Source: Pseudodesulfovibrio nedwellii (GTDB taxonomy: Bacteria; Desulfobacterota; Desulfovibrionia; Desulfovibrionales; Desulfovibrionaceae). From it: a stretch of 64,000 bases of DNA. Below, piece by piece: positions 16,470 through 26,903 of the stretch. The notes under the pieces are model-generated. The model searched no databases. It saw nothing but the letters and a program-made list of their open reading frames with translations, and was not told the origin of the DNA. Where the stretch lies: positions 1,917,501 through 1,981,500 of the forward strand of contig NZ_AP026709.1 in assembly GCF_027923765.1 (NCBI RefSeq). The letters run 5' to 3'. Numbering within the stretch: position 1 is the stretch's first letter; each line of letters begins with the position of its first letter. Made by a program: the position numbers and the translations under genes.

Positions 16470-17483
16470 TTACGGTTTCATCTTGAGATCCATCATGAGC
16501 AGCATCTGCAAGGCCTTGGTAATTTCACGATCATATTTAGCATCCTGAGCCAACGCCATGGATGCCGGCACCAAACCCACGGGTTCCGCGTAAGGACGCT
16601 TGGTAATCATGGCACAAAAGGAGTCGGCCACGGCACACAGGCTGCCCGCAAAATCCTGCTTGATGCTCTTGAGTGGATAACCCGATCCATTAGCCCGTTC
16701 GTGATGTTGGGTCACACACTGCTCGATTTCAGCAAATCGCAAACCGAGCTTATTGAGCATCTCATAACCAACTTTTGTATGGGCATTGATCTTACTCCGT
16801 TCATCGCCGGTCAATGGTTTTTCCTTGGAACGAATAAAAACCGGTACTTTGGCCATGCCAAGATCGTGCAAAAACAATCCGGCCAGAACATGATCAAACG
16901 TCTTACGCTTCACTCCATCAGTAAACCCTTTTTCCTTGATCTTGCCCCACAAGGCCAAACCAAGAAATCCAGTATTCACGGAATGATTTTCCAGGGAGTG
17001 TTCGGTATGAAGTCGACGAACCAACGCGCGGGAACGGCGAATATCAGTGTATAGATATTCGGAGAGAACCATGAGGTCCACCCAGAGCTTCTCGAACACG
17101 GCTTTCACCGGCTGTTCGAAAAATTCGGCCAGCCTTCGGGTCAATGCCTGAGTGAAGATGTCGGCAATCTCTTTTTCCTTGAGATTTCCGTCAACCAACA
17201 CCAAATCAAGCTGGTAACTGATATGCTTAACGTACACAGAATGGTCTTCGCGTGAAACAAAGATCATCCCATCTTTGGTCATGGTGAGCAATTCTTCGAT
17301 CTGCTCATTGGTCAAGCGCCCCCCCACCTTGTAGTAAGGGATAATTCGGGAAACATCTTCCTTGAACGAAAAGATATTCAACGGTGGACGGTATTTATTA
17401 AAACTGCCCAGAATGTCGGCACTGATCTGATAGTATTCCTCATTGAGACCGTCGGGGATGTCGTGTTTCTGCGCAGAAGTCAT
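16470..17483 (-). CDS. HD-GYP domain protein (likely c-di-GMP phosphodiesterase)
   Basis: 337 residues. C-terminal half: FDHVLAGLFLHDLGMAKVP (HD), INAHTKVGYEML, TQHHERANGSGYP (the GYP motif), and AVADSFCAMITKRPY. These are the metal- and c-di-GMP-binding motifs of HD-GYP phosphodiesterases. The N-terminal ~150 residues are not recognised and may be a regulatory region. Its ATG overlaps the pyruvate kinase stop by one base (TGATG), so it is translationally coupled to pyk. Confidence 0.88.
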   Translation of the reverse strand: MTSAQKHDIPDGLNEEYYQISADILGSFNKYRPPLNIFSFKEDVSRIIPYYKVGGRLTNEQIEELLTMTKDGMIFVSREDHSVYVKHISYQLDLVLVDGNLKEKEIADIFTQALTRRLAEFFEQPVKAVFEKLWVDLMVLSEYLYTDIRRSRALVRRLHTEHSLENHSVNTGFLGLALWGKIKEKGFTDGVKRKTFDHVLAGLFLHDLGMAKVPVFIRSKEKPLTGDERSKINAHTKVGYEMLNKLGLRFAEIEQCVTQHHERANGSGYPLKSIKQDFAGSLCAVADSFCAMITKRPYAEPVGLVPASMALAQDAKYDREITKALQMLLMMDLKMKP

Positions 17484-18925
17484 CAGTTCTCTTCTTTTTT
17501 GAGCTTTTCATACAGCTTGACCACATTGGTCTGGGTAACCGCCTTGCCTTTCTCCGGCTGCCCCGCTGTGACAACAACAATATCACCTTCCTTGAAGGCG
17601 GGAGACTGCCGAACAAATACTTCGGCGCGCTCCTGATGGTCGTCTATAACGTCCAGCGGTTCTGCAGGGATAACTCCCAATGAAAGATTTGTGAAGTGTC
17701 TAACCATAGAATCAGTACTTAAGGCATAAATTGACTGTGCGGGACGGCACGAAGACAAGATTCGCGCAGTCGCACCGGAAGTGGAATGACAAACGATGGC
17801 CCTGGCGTCCACCTTGCCTGCCAACATGGCAGCGGCGTGAGCCAAGAAGGTAGACGGATGTTCCTTGACGCCATCCGCAGCCACATTACTCAAGCCAGTC
17901 TCAAACATGTACGCTTCTATCTCGTAGGCGATCTTGCGCATGAACTTGACCGCTTCGCCCGGATACTGCCCCACAGCGGTTTCTTCTGACAGCATGACAC
18001 AGTCCGCACCGTCCAGAATAGCGTTGGCGACGTCAGTTGTCTCGGCACGGGTGGCCATGGGTGAATTAACCATGGACAGCAGCATTTGGGTCGCCACGAT
18101 AACGGGCTTACCCAACTTGTTGCAGGCACGAATGATCCGTTTCTGCGCCGTGGGCAATTCAGCCAGATCAAGTTCCAAACCGAGATCGCCACGGGCAACC
18201 ATGATGCCGTCGGCTTCCTGAAGAATTCCATCCAAACAGTCCAAAGCTGCGGTCCGTTCAATCTTGGCAATAATGGGCACACGCCGCTTATACTGAATCA
18301 TCTCGGCGCGCAGATTACAAATGTCCTCTGGCTTCTGCACAAAACTCATGGCGACAACGTCCACACCCAAATCCATACCAATGGCCAGATCAGCCTTGTC
18401 CTTGTCAGTCAACGGAGCAAGCGTGGTGGTTGTACCGGGGAAAGTGATGCCCTTTCGCGGTGGACAGATGCCAGAATTGGTCGCCACCAAACGTATGAGG
18501 TGCTCCCCTTCGATCTTGACGACTTTAAACCGGATAACGCCATCACCAAGGGCAACAGGATCGCCTTCCTTCACACCCTGCAGCATCTCGGGAATGTCGA
18601 GACAAATGAATGGCCCGCTATCTTTTTTATACTCGTCAGGTGTTCCCAACAGAACTTCAGTCCCCTTGTTGACCTCGAAAGCGCCAAGCCCCACATCACA
18701 GGTACGGATCTTGGGTCCTGACAAATCCTGAAGCACCGTCAGGGTGTATCCTGTCTCCTGCTCCAGTCGACGAATGATCTCCACCATCTTGGCAAAAAAC
18801 TCTCGCCCGCCGTGAGAAAAGTTGAGTCGAAAGATCTTCGCCCCAGAAGCCACCAAATCCCTGACAGCTTCGTAAGTCTCGGTTCCCGGCCCCAGAGTAG
18901 CGATTATCTTGATATGCCTATCCAT
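17483..18925 (-). CDS. pyk: pyruvate kinase
   Basis: 480 residues, typical length. Converts PEP + ADP to pyruvate + ATP, the last step of glycolysis. Visible motifs: IIATLGPG at the N-terminus, FRLNFSHG, DLSGPKIR, the active-site IIAKIERTAALDCLDGI with the catalytic Lys, MVARGDLGLEL, and VATQMLLSM. The C-terminal regulatory domain contains VCHSTSGATARILS. It is the first gene of a two-gene operon with the HD-GYP protein and diverges from the dcw cluster. Confidence 0.95.
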   Translation of the reverse strand: MDRHIKIIATLGPGTETYEAVRDLVASGAKIFRLNFSHGGREFFAKMVEIIRRLEQETGYTLTVLQDLSGPKIRTCDVGLGAFEVNKGTEVLLGTPDEYKKDSGPFICLDIPEMLQGVKEGDPVALGDGVIRFKVVKIEGEHLIRLVATNSGICPPRKGITFPGTTTTLAPLTDKDKADLAIGMDLGVDVVAMSFVQKPEDICNLRAEMIQYKRRVPIIAKIERTAALDCLDGILQEADGIMVARGDLGLELDLAELPTAQKRIIRACNKLGKPVIVATQMLLSMVNSPMATRAETTDVANAILDGADCVMLSEETAVGQYPGEAVKFMRKIAYEIEAYMFETGLSNVAADGVKEHPSTFLAHAAAMLAGKVDARAIVCHSTSGATARILSSCRPAQSIYALSTDSMVRHFTNLSLGVIPAEPLDVIDDHQERAEVFVRQSPAFKEGDIVVVTAGQPEKGKAVTQTNVVKLYEKLKKEEN

Positions 18926-19137
18926 GCCAGCCTCCTTGTACAGCCCCCATTCAAACGGATGATTTACCCGAAATGGGAACGTCTTATACGCTGAATTTAC
19001 TCTTTTTTTAAAAAACCCAATCCCTCAGATTTACGGCAAGTCTAGGCCGCACCCCCAAAAAAAGCAATGATACTCGATTATTTTTGCCGATCATTCTTCG
19101 GCGGAGTGGTTGACTTTCCCTTGATTTTCAAGCACAG

Positions 19138-19183
19138 GTGGGAAGAAGTGGAAATCAGTGTAAGATTGGTGTAAGAATGTGGG
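19138..19183 (+). promoter_or_regulatory. phased direct repeats, probable MraZ operator
   Basis: Five GTGNN units recur with ~10-bp periodicity: GTGGG (19138), GTGGA (19148), GTGTA (19158), GTGTA (19169) and GTGGG (19179). MraZ binds pentanucleotide direct repeats (TGGG core) separated by 5 nt in front of its own gene, so this is its likely autoregulatory site. A TTGACT at 19110 could be a -35 box but no good -10 is seen. The last unit ends 24 bp before the mraZ start. Confidence 0.6.
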
Positions 19184-19207
19184 GCACACGGTTGTTCCGG
19201 GGGAAAG

Positions 19208-19654
19208 ATGAAGTTTAAAGGTCACGCACACAGAAGTCTTGACGACAAAGGACGGCTCATATTGCCGCCCGAGTTCAAGGATTTGATCCGCGCCGAATCA
19301 CCGGACGCGGTCATGGTGCTGACCATTTACGACAAACATGTCATCGGCATCACCCCGGAGCAGTGGACGTTGCTTGAAAGCGAACTTGACGGGATCAAGG
19401 CACCGAGTCGCGCCCTCCAGAACATCATTCGCCTTTTCAATCTCGGCTACACCGAAATAAAAGTCGGCAAGCAGGGACGCATAGCCATTCCCGCGCACCT
19501 GCGCAAGTCGGGCAAACTGGAAAAGGAAGTGGTGGTCATGGGAGCAGGGAAACGGTTTGAAATCTGGTCTGCAGAGAGCTTCGACCAGCTGCTTGAAGAG
19601 GACAATGACGTGTCCGCAGAGCTGGCTGAAAATAACGTCGCCCTCCCCTTCTGA
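19208..19654 (+). CDS. mraZ: transcriptional regulator MraZ
   Basis: 148 residues, the usual size. Two AbrB-like domains: FKGHAHRSLDDKGRLILPPE and VGKQGRIAIPAHLRKSGKL. MraZ forms ring oligomers that bind repeats in the promoter of its own cluster and set dcw expression. It is the first gene of the cluster and its stop overlaps the rsmH start by one base (TGATG). Confidence 0.95.
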   Translation: MKFKGHAHRSLDDKGRLILPPEFKDLIRAESPDAVMVLTIYDKHVIGITPEQWTLLESELDGIKAPSRALQNIIRLFNLGYTEIKVGKQGRIAIPAHLRKSGKLEKEVVVMGAGKRFEIWSAESFDQLLEEDNDVSAELAENNVALPF

Positions 19655-20634
19655 TGAAGCAGGGCAACAACGATCCCGCATCGCTGCACACGACTGTTCT
19701 TTTACATGAAGTTGTCGAGTGGCTTCGACCCAAACCCGGTGGCCGTTATATGGATGGCACACTTGGTATGGGCGGCCACAGTCTGGCGCTGTTACAGGCG
19801 GCAGGTGACAAAGCCGAACTTTTGGGGCTTGACCGTGACGAAGAGGCTTTGACGCTGGCAAGAAAGCGTCTCGTGGATTTCGAAAACAGGGTTCACCTGT
19901 ACCACACCCCCTTCTCCGGTTTTGAGGAAGCTCTGGATGACATCGGTTGGGATACGGTTGACGGCGCGGTCCTGGACCTCGGCGTCTCCTCCATGCAGTT
20001 GGACGTTGCTGAAAGAGGATTCAGCTTTGTTCACGACGGTCCATTGGACATGCGCATGGACCCGGATTCCAACGCTTCGGCCGAAGATTTGGTCAATACG
20101 CTGAAACACGGTGATCTGGCGCGAATCATCAGAGTCTATGGGGAAGATCCCCTGGCCGGGAAAATCGCGTCTGCAATATTGAAAGCACGGGACAAGGAAC
20201 GAATCACACGAACGCTCCAACTGGCGAGCATAGTGAGATTGGCCTATCCGCCCAAGATGCGGCACACAGCCCGCAATCATCCGGCGACCCGTACCTTTCA
20301 GGGACTGCGCATAGCAGTGAACAGGGAAACTGAGGAACTTGAGTATTACCTTAAAACCATCATCGGACGCCTAAAACCGGGCGCGAGAGTGGCCATCATT
20401 TCGTTTCACTCCCTGGAAGACAGGGCGGTGAAGCATTCATTTCGGGATGCTGCCAAGGGGTGCAAATGCCCCCCGCATCAACTTCACTGCACCTGCGGTG
20501 GCATACCCGAAATGAAAGTGCTCACCAAGAAACCGTTGGTCGCCTCGGAAGCTGAAAGGAACGTGAACCCCCGCGCCAGGAGTGCCAAACTCAGAGTCGC
20601 GGAGAAACTCGGACCAAACGGGGAAACCGTATGA
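19654..20634 (+). CDS. rsmH: 16S rRNA (cytosine1402-N4)-methyltransferase RsmH
   Basis: 326 residues. N4-methylates C1402 in the ribosomal P site using SAM. Motifs: HTTVLLHEVVEWL, MDGTLGMGGHSLALLQAAG (SAM binding), LLGLDRDEEAL, GAVLDLGVSSMQLD, RGFSF...LDMRMD, TRTFQGLRIAVNRE and IISFHSLEDRAVK. Second dcw gene; overlaps ftsL by 4 nt (ATGA). Confidence 0.95.
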   Translation: MKQGNNDPASLHTTVLLHEVVEWLRPKPGGRYMDGTLGMGGHSLALLQAAGDKAELLGLDRDEEALTLARKRLVDFENRVHLYHTPFSGFEEALDDIGWDTVDGAVLDLGVSSMQLDVAERGFSFVHDGPLDMRMDPDSNASAEDLVNTLKHGDLARIIRVYGEDPLAGKIASAILKARDKERITRTLQLASIVRLAYPPKMRHTARNHPATRTFQGLRIAVNRETEELEYYLKTIIGRLKPGARVAIISFHSLEDRAVKHSFRDAAKGCKCPPHQLHCTCGGIPEMKVLTKKPLVASEAERNVNPRARSAKLRVAEKLGPNGETV

Positions 20635-20915
20635 GCAAAACCGACAAAACGCTCCTCTGGATGACACTGTGCCTCCTTGGCATGGCGCTCACTCTTGGCT
20701 TAGGAGCTGTTTGGTTGAACATTGAGCGTATGGATCTCGCCTATGATCTACGTAAGATGGAATTGAGTCTGGACCAGAAAGAGGATCTGGCAGTGAAGCT
20801 GACGGTTGAGAGGAACAACCTGGTTTCACCATATCAGCTCAAGAAGCTCGCAAGTCGGCTCGACTTGGGAGTGGCCGCGCCGGGACAGATACGGCGAATA
20901 ACGGACACAAGGTAG
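20631..20915 (+). CDS. ftsL: cell division protein FtsL
   Basis: 94 residues: a short cytoplasmic tail, one membrane helix (LWMTLCLLGMALTLGLGAVW), then a periplasmic coiled coil (LRKMELSLDQKEDLAVKLTV) and a terminal LASRLDLGVAAPGQIRRI, the usual FtsL ending. FtsL forms the FtsQLB divisome scaffold. Its sequence is poorly conserved in general; identity rests on size, topology and position between rsmH and ftsI. Confidence 0.85.
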   Translation: MSKTDKTLLWMTLCLLGMALTLGLGAVWLNIERMDLAYDLRKMELSLDQKEDLAVKLTVERNNLVSPYQLKKLASRLDLGVAAPGQIRRITDTR

Positions 20916-20966
20916 CTTCGCGTACTGCCATATACGCGCCGCACAGTGGGAACAACAGGGATTACA

Positions 20967-22928
20967 ATGGCAAAGGACAGAAAAAGGCGCACCGATCTAA
21001 GCGGAATCAAAATAGGGCTAGTCATAGCCTTGTTTACGGTTGCGCTTACTGGTTTGTGGGCTAGAGCCGGATGGGTTCAACTCCATGACGGCGAATATTT
21101 GGCCAACAAGGCCTCCAAACAAAGCCTCGCCGCCGAATGTGAATACGGTGAACGGGGTCGCATCTTTGACCGCAACGGTCAGATGCTCGCCACTTCTGTC
21201 GAAGCCAAATCAATTTTCGCCCGTCCCTATGAAATCGAAAACATCGATATCGCAGCAGACACCCTTTCCCGCGACCTCAAGTTGACCCGAAGAACAGTCT
21301 ACAAGAAACTCAAATCCAAGAAAAAATTTGTCTGGATAAAACGGCAAGTTACAGACCGTGAAGCCTCTGCTGTTGCCAAAGCTGATCTGCCCGGCATTCG
21401 CCTGACCAGTGAATTCAATCGAATTTATCCCAATGGGCACCTTGCCGGACAGTTACTTGGTTTCGTGGACATAGATGGTCAGGGCCGGGAAGGCATGGAA
21501 CTGGTTTTCAACAAACGAATGACGCCAAGCAAAGCGGAGTTCGTCGTACAACGTGATGCCACTGGCCGCCGCTTGTATCTTGACGCCCATGGACGCGAAA
21601 TGGACATCAACGGTCTTGATGTCACGTTGACCATTGACACTCATCTCCAGCACGCCGCAGAACAAGCTCTTGCGAAATCCATCGCCAAATACGAAGCACG
21701 TGCGGGCATCGTACTCGTGGTCGATGTAAAATCCGGCGACATCCTCGCCATGGCTAATCAGCCCTTCTTCAATCCGAACATGGTACGCGTATCCAAACCT
21801 TCCCATAGGCGGCTGCGCCCCATTACTGATATTTACGAACCCGGTTCCACCATGAAACCGTTCCTGTTCGCTGCAGCTCTTGAAGAAGGTGTGATCGAAC
21901 CGGACACCTTGATCAACTGCGAAAATGGCAGATGGCGCGTGGCCCGCAAGGTCATTCGCGACACTCACCCCGAGAAATGGCTGCCCGCGCACAAGGTCCT
22001 TCGGTATTCCTCCAATATAGGCTGCGCCAAAATCGGAATAAACATGGGCGCGAGCGTCTATCATTCATACTTGACCAAGCTCGGCTTCGGCGAGAAGACC
22101 GGCCTCGGCCTGCCTGGCGAATCGTCCGGCATTGTCATGCCTGCTACAAAATGGACATCCGTTGATCTGGCGGCCATCAGCTTTGGTCAGGGAATCGGAA
22201 CAACTCCCGTTCAGCTCGCCAAGGCCTTCCTCTGCATTGCCAACGGCGGTATCACCAAAGACCTCAATCTGGTCAAACAGCCTCGAGTTGAACGTAAAAA
22301 CACGGCCACTCAGGTCTTCAGTCCCGAGACCACAGCCAAAGTCCTCTCCATGATGAAGGACGTTGTCCACGAAGACGGCACCGGCCGTAGAGCCCGCATT
22401 CAGGGTATCACCATGGCTGGTAAGACAGGCACAGCCCAAAAAGCCTCTTCAAAAGGTGGTTACGGCGATCAATACCTTTCTTCCTTTGTGGCTCTTGTTC
22501 CCGCCGACGAGCCGGAACTGCTGGTCATAACCATGATCGACGAACCACAAAAATCCAACTACGGCTCCATGGTCGCGGCCCCGGTCTGCCGCGAAGTTAC
22601 CGTGCGGACTCTGGCCTACCACGGCAAGCTGTCCGAAACACTCGACACCGTTGTTACCGAAAACATGTCTGTCGATTCGCTGGCCGAAGAAACACTGCCT
22701 CAAGCAGCCTCTGGACCTCTGGCGCATGTCGATACCAACGCGGTTCCGAACATTACTGGAATGCCCGTTCGCAGAGCTCTGGAGTTGTTAACTAAAATGG
22801 GAATAGTCCCTGTGCTCAAAGGCCAGGGAATGACGGTCAAAAGCCAAAAGCCCGCAGCCGGGCAACCATGGCCCACGGACCAAAACACGGAGGGTACGGA
22901 TGATGTTTTTGTTCTCTGGCTCTCATAG
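20967..22928 (+). CDS. ftsI: peptidoglycan transpeptidase FtsI (PBP3) with C-terminal PASTA domain
   Basis: 653 residues. Order: cytoplasmic basic tail, membrane anchor (KIGLVIALFTVALTGLWARA), dimerisation domain (ERGRIFDRNGQMLATS), transpeptidase domain with the serine motif STMKPF (preceded by IYEPG), SSN in RYSSNIGCAKIG and KTGT in AGKTGTAQ, and a PASTA domain (VPNITGMPVRRALELLTKMG). It cross-links septal peptidoglycan. ATG 20967 is preferred over an upstream GTG at 20946. The PASTA tail is uncommon in E. coli-type FtsI but common in other groups. Confidence 0.93.
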   Translation: MAKDRKRRTDLSGIKIGLVIALFTVALTGLWARAGWVQLHDGEYLANKASKQSLAAECEYGERGRIFDRNGQMLATSVEAKSIFARPYEIENIDIAADTLSRDLKLTRRTVYKKLKSKKKFVWIKRQVTDREASAVAKADLPGIRLTSEFNRIYPNGHLAGQLLGFVDIDGQGREGMELVFNKRMTPSKAEFVVQRDATGRRLYLDAHGREMDINGLDVTLTIDTHLQHAAEQALAKSIAKYEARAGIVLVVDVKSGDILAMANQPFFNPNMVRVSKPSHRRLRPITDIYEPGSTMKPFLFAAALEEGVIEPDTLINCENGRWRVARKVIRDTHPEKWLPAHKVLRYSSNIGCAKIGINMGASVYHSYLTKLGFGEKTGLGLPGESSGIVMPATKWTSVDLAAISFGQGIGTTPVQLAKAFLCIANGGITKDLNLVKQPRVERKNTATQVFSPETTAKVLSMMKDVVHEDGTGRRARIQGITMAGKTGTAQKASSKGGYGDQYLSSFVALVPADEPELLVITMIDEPQKSNYGSMVAAPVCREVTVRTLAYHGKLSETLDTVVTENMSVDSLAEETLPQAASGPLAHVDTNAVPNITGMPVRRALELLTKMGIVPVLKGQGMTVKSQKPAAGQPWPTDQNTEGTDDVFVLWLS

Positions 22929-22959
22929 TGGCAAGGAAAAGGACAAGGAACACGGCGTT

Positions 22960-24432
22960 ATGGAATTTGAAACCCTGCTGAAAGAAGCGGAAAAAGGCCT
23001 TGTTGTGCGCACGGACTCGCGCAAAGTTCAGGATGGAGAATGCTTCGTCGCCATGCCCGGGACTGCGGTCCGGGGACTCGACTACATCCCCAGTGCTCTG
23101 GACAATGGTGCGCGCTATATTGTCGCACCCGAAAGTGCCCGTGATCTTGTTGCTCCCGTCGTGGAGGAAAAAGCCTTGGCCGTGTACGTGGAAAATCCCG
23201 CAATAGCTCTGGGGGAACTGGCCCGTGCCCATTTTCATCTCACAGACCGTGACGTAAAGTTGGTGGGCATTACCGGCACGAACGGCAAAACCACGACATC
23301 CTACATCATCGAGCACCTGCTCGCTTCCGCCGGTCTGAAAGTCGGCGTACTCGGCACGGTCAACTATCGCTGGCCCGGTTTCCAAATCGAAGCCTCCCTG
23401 ACCACACCGGACTGCTGGATGATTCACGAACTCATCTTCAACATGAAGAAAGCCGACGTGGATGTTGTTCTCATGGAAGTATCTTCCCATGCGCTAGAAC
23501 AATACCGCGTGGCCGGTCTCGACTTCAACGCCGGGGTCTTCACCAATCTCACGCAGGACCATCTCGACTATCACGGCGACATGGAAACTTATTTCAGAGC
23601 CAAAGCCAAACTTTTCAAGGATTACCCGACTGAAACCAAGACGAACATTTCCAACTACAACGACCCGTATGGCCGAATCCTCCTGGCAGAATGCCCTAAT
23701 TCCATAGGCTACGGCATCGGCGAGATTTCCACTGTACGACAGGAAGTCGGTGACCGAGACATGATACAGGGCCGCATTGCCTCCATGGACGGACAGGGTA
23801 TCGAACTGGAAACCACGTACAAGGGTAAAAGCTGGACCATACACTCTCCCTTGATCGGCGCTTTCAACGCCATGAACCTAATGGCCGCTCAGGCTGTTGG
23901 ACTTCAACTCGGGCTCAACTGCAAAGACATGCGTTCGTTGAAAGATTTCCCAGGTGTTCCCGGCCGCCTTGAGCGCGTCATGAACGATCACGGCCTTGAT
24001 GTTTTCGTCGATTTCGCCCACACACCGGATGCTCTGGAAAACGTTCAGCATACACTCAAATCGCTCAATTTCAAACGACTCATCACCCTGTTCGGCTGTG
24101 GCGGAGACCGTGACCGCACCAAACGCCCGATTATGGGACAGGCCGTGGCGCGGTATGCAGATGTGGCAGTGCTCACATCGGACAATCCCCGTTCCGAGGA
24201 TCCCACGATGATCATGGACGATATCCGCCCCGGACTGGCAGGCACCCCTCAGGTTATTGAACACCCTGACCGCAAAACCGCTATAGCCATGGCCCTCAAG
24301 GAAATGAAACCAGGCGACGTTCTGTTGGTTGCTGGAAGAGGTCATGAGCCAAACCAAAAAATCAACGGTGAAATTATTCCCTTCCTTGATACGGAAGTCA
24401 CCGCCCAACTGCTTGAGGAAATGTATTCGTGA
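22960..24432 (+). CDS. murE: UDP-MurNAc-L-Ala-D-Glu:meso-DAP ligase MurE
   Basis: 490 residues from ATG 22960 (AAGGA about 10 nt upstream). An in-frame ATG at 22900 overlaps ftsI by 29 nt but its product begins with a non-conserved segment. Adds meso-diaminopimelate to the peptidoglycan precursor. Motifs: VRTDSRKVQDGECFVA, GITGTNGKTTTSY (ATP), EVSSHALEQYRV, YAHTPDAL-like DFAHTPDALENV, and DNPRSEDP, the meso-DAP specificity loop. Overlaps murF by 4 nt. Confidence 0.95.
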   Translation: MEFETLLKEAEKGLVVRTDSRKVQDGECFVAMPGTAVRGLDYIPSALDNGARYIVAPESARDLVAPVVEEKALAVYVENPAIALGELARAHFHLTDRDVKLVGITGTNGKTTTSYIIEHLLASAGLKVGVLGTVNYRWPGFQIEASLTTPDCWMIHELIFNMKKADVDVVLMEVSSHALEQYRVAGLDFNAGVFTNLTQDHLDYHGDMETYFRAKAKLFKDYPTETKTNISNYNDPYGRILLAECPNSIGYGIGEISTVRQEVGDRDMIQGRIASMDGQGIELETTYKGKSWTIHSPLIGAFNAMNLMAAQAVGLQLGLNCKDMRSLKDFPGVPGRLERVMNDHGLDVFVDFAHTPDALENVQHTLKSLNFKRLITLFGCGGDRDRTKRPIMGQAVARYADVAVLTSDNPRSEDPTMIMDDIRPGLAGTPQVIEHPDRKTAIAMALKEMKPGDVLLVAGRGHEPNQKINGEIIPFLDTEVTAQLLEEMYS

Positions 24433-25817
24433 ATCTGACATTGGCTGACGTAGAACGCTGCCTCGGCGGCATGGCCGAAGAGGGCCACACTCAAATCGTC
24501 ATCGCTTCGGTGAAGACGGACTCTCGTACAGTGGAAAAAGGCGACCTGTTCTTCTGCGTCAGCGGCGAGAATTTTGACGGTCATGAATTTGCGGCACAGG
24601 CCGTGAAGCAAGGTGCTGTCGCGATTGTTGCTTCACGTATGCTGGACGACGTAGATGCACCTGTCATCATGGTCCGCGACGCCGTAGACGCTCTGGGGCG
24701 TCTGGCCGCATGTTGGCGTGACATGTGCGGAGCCAAACTCATCGCAGTCACCGGCACAGCGGGAAAAACCACGGTCAAGGAAATGCTCTATGCTGTGGCC
24801 TCACAAAAATTCAACACGGCCAAAAACTACCGTAATTTCAACAATCAGATAGGTCTGCCCCTGTCCATGCTCAAAGCAACAGTTGAACAAGATCTTTGGA
24901 TCATGGAGTTGGGCATTTCACAGCGCGGCGACATGGAAGAACTGGCCCCTATCGCCAGCCCAGACATCGCGGTCATCACCAATGTCGGCCCCGGCCATCT
25001 GAAAGGACTGGGCAACGAAGCCGGTGTCGCTCACGCCAAATCCACCCTGCTCAGGTATCTACGCCAGCCCGGTTCCGCCATTATTTCGATGGACTATCCA
25101 TTACTCTGGGACGCTGCCCGCGAACTCGTGGACGCTCCTATCGGATTTTCCACCAACAACGATTCTCACACCTCCTTTGTTGCCTCGTTTCTCGGGGCCG
25201 GAGCCAGTAATCTGGGACGTTTCCGGCTTCGGACCCCCGAGGGCGAGGAAGAATTCGAGGCACCATTCTGCGGCGAACACTACGCCGAAAACTTGGCCTG
25301 TGTAGCTGCCGTGGCCCATGCTCTCGGCATGAGTCGAGCAGACGTTATTTCCGGCGTTCAGTCGCTTGAACCGGACACCCAACGGTTCTGCTGCAAACCC
25401 AACGGAGACCTCATGATCATCGACGACACGTACAACGCCAACCCCCTTTCCATGGAACGGTCCATTGAAACCGCAGCCAACATGGCTGACGGCAAACCAT
25501 TGGCCCTCGTTCTCGGTGATATGCGCGAACTCGGAGACGAAGCTGTTATGCGCCATGAGGAACTCGGACGCACCATCAAGGACATCTCCCCGGCGGTTGT
25601 CTTCTACAAAGGAAACCATTTCGAGGACGTTGCACGAGAATACGGCAAGAAAATGCACAAGGTCGACACGCAGGAAGATTTCGCCCATGCGTGGCAGTCC
25701 TTCGGCGCGGCCGATGGCGTGGTTCTGGTCAAAGGATCGCGTTCCCTCAAAATGGAACTCTTCGTGTCCGCCTTATGTGCAGGACGCACTGTGAACGCCC
25801 AAGGAGGCAAACAGTGA
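24429..25817 (+). CDS. murF: UDP-MurNAc-tripeptide:D-Ala-D-Ala ligase MurF
   Basis: 462 residues. Adds D-Ala-D-Ala to the UDP-MurNAc-tripeptide. GTG start within the murE stop (GTGA). Motifs: [34 protein letters not shown] (P-loop, with Ala where Asn is usual), [25 protein letters not shown] and [13 protein letters not shown] ddl gene for making D-Ala-D-Ala is not in the cluster. Confidence 0.95.
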   Translation: MNLTLADVERCLGGMAEEGHTQIVIASVKTDSRTVEKGDLFFCVSGENFDGHEFAAQAVKQGAVAIVASRMLDDVDAPVIMVRDAVDALGRLAACWRDMCGAKLIAVTGTAGKTTVKEMLYAVASQKFNTAKNYRNFNNQIGLPLSMLKATVEQDLWIMELGISQRGDMEELAPIASPDIAVITNVGPGHLKGLGNEAGVAHAKSTLLRYLRQPGSAIISMDYPLLWDAARELVDAPIGFSTNNDSHTSFVASFLGAGASNLGRFRLRTPEGEEEFEAPFCGEHYAENLACVAAVAHALGMSRADVISGVQSLEPDTQRFCCKPNGDLMIIDDTYNANPLSMERSIETAANMADGKPLALVLGDMRELGDEAVMRHEELGRTIKDISPAVVFYKGNHFEDVAREYGKKMHKVDTQEDFAHAWQSFGAADGVVLVKGSRSLKMELFVSALCAGRTVNAQGGKQ

Positions 25818-26890
25818 TATATAATTTTCTCGTACCGCTTTCCACGGACCTGGGTATTCTCAATGTCTTCAGGTACATCACCTTCCGCTCGGTGTGGGCG
25901 TTGTTGACCGCTCTCATTATTTCCATCGTGTTCGGTCCAGCCATGATCCGCTGGCTCAAACGCATTAAATGCGGTCAGTACATCCGCGAAGACGGCCCTC
26001 AGCATCAGGCCAAGGAAGGCACCCCGACAATGGGTGGCATCATGATCCTGATCAGCGTGGGCGTGTCCACTCTGCTCTGGGCCGACCTGTCCAACATCTA
26101 CATATGGCTGACCCTGCTCGTATACTTCGGGTTCAGTGCCATCGGTTTCGCCGATGACTACATCAAAGTCGTCAAGCGACAGAATCAGGGATTGTCCGCC
26201 AAGGCCAAATTTTCCCTGCAATGTTTGGTGACTGCCGTGGCCATTGCCTTGCTCATTCAGGAGCCAGCCTATTCCACGCAACTGTCCGTACCGTTTTTCA
26301 AGAATTTCAACCCTGACCTCGGCTGGTTCTACCTGCCCTTCGCCATGGTGGTCATGGTCGGAGCGAGCAACGCGGTCAATCTGACAGACGGACTCGACGG
26401 ACTTGCCATCGGTCCAATGGTCGTTGCCATGGCCTGCTTTGCTATTTTCATCTACGTGTCCGGCCACGCAAAAATGGCCGATTATTTACAGGTACAGAGC
26501 ATACAGGGCATCGGAGAAGTGACCATTTTTTGCGGTGCCATGGTCGGCGCAGGGCTGGGCTTTCTCTGGTTCAACGCGCATCCGGCGCAGGTCTTCATGG
26601 GCGATGTCGGTTCACTCGGACTCGGCGGTGCACTCGGATTCGTGGCCGTACTTGCCAAACAGGAACTCCTGCTCGCCATTGTAGGCGGCGTGTTTGTTTT
26701 TGAAACCCTCTCGGTCATTCTTCAAGTCGGATATTTCAAACTGACAGGCGGCAAGCGTATCTTCAAAATGGCCCCGCTCCATCATCATTTCGAGCTCAAA
26801 GGCATCCCTGAATCCAAGATCATTGTCCGATTCTGGATTCTGTCCATACTCATGGCTCTCATGGCCCTTTCCACACTCAAACTGAGGTAA
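25814..26890 (+). CDS. mraY: phospho-N-acetylmuramoyl-pentapeptide transferase MraY
   Basis: 358 residues, the standard length, with about ten membrane helices. Transfers phospho-MurNAc-pentapeptide to undecaprenyl phosphate to form lipid I. Motifs: [21 protein letters not shown] (Asp pair), [29 protein letters not shown] and [10 protein letters not shown]. The start is GTG 25814 in the murF stop, with AGGAGG 6 nt before it. Confidence 0.95.
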   Translation: MIYNFLVPLSTDLGILNVFRYITFRSVWALLTALIISIVFGPAMIRWLKRIKCGQYIREDGPQHQAKEGTPTMGGIMILISVGVSTLLWADLSNIYIWLTLLVYFGFSAIGFADDYIKVVKRQNQGLSAKAKFSLQCLVTAVAIALLIQEPAYSTQLSVPFFKNFNPDLGWFYLPFAMVVMVGASNAVNLTDGLDGLAIGPMVVAMACFAIFIYVSGHAKMADYLQVQSIQGIGEVTIFCGAMVGAGLGFLWFNAHPAQVFMGDVGSLGLGGALGFVAVLAKQELLLAIVGGVFVFETLSVILQVGYFKLTGGKRIFKMAPLHHHFELKGIPESKIIVRFWILSILMALMALSTLKLR

Positions 26891-26903
26891 TCGAGGCATC
26901 ATC

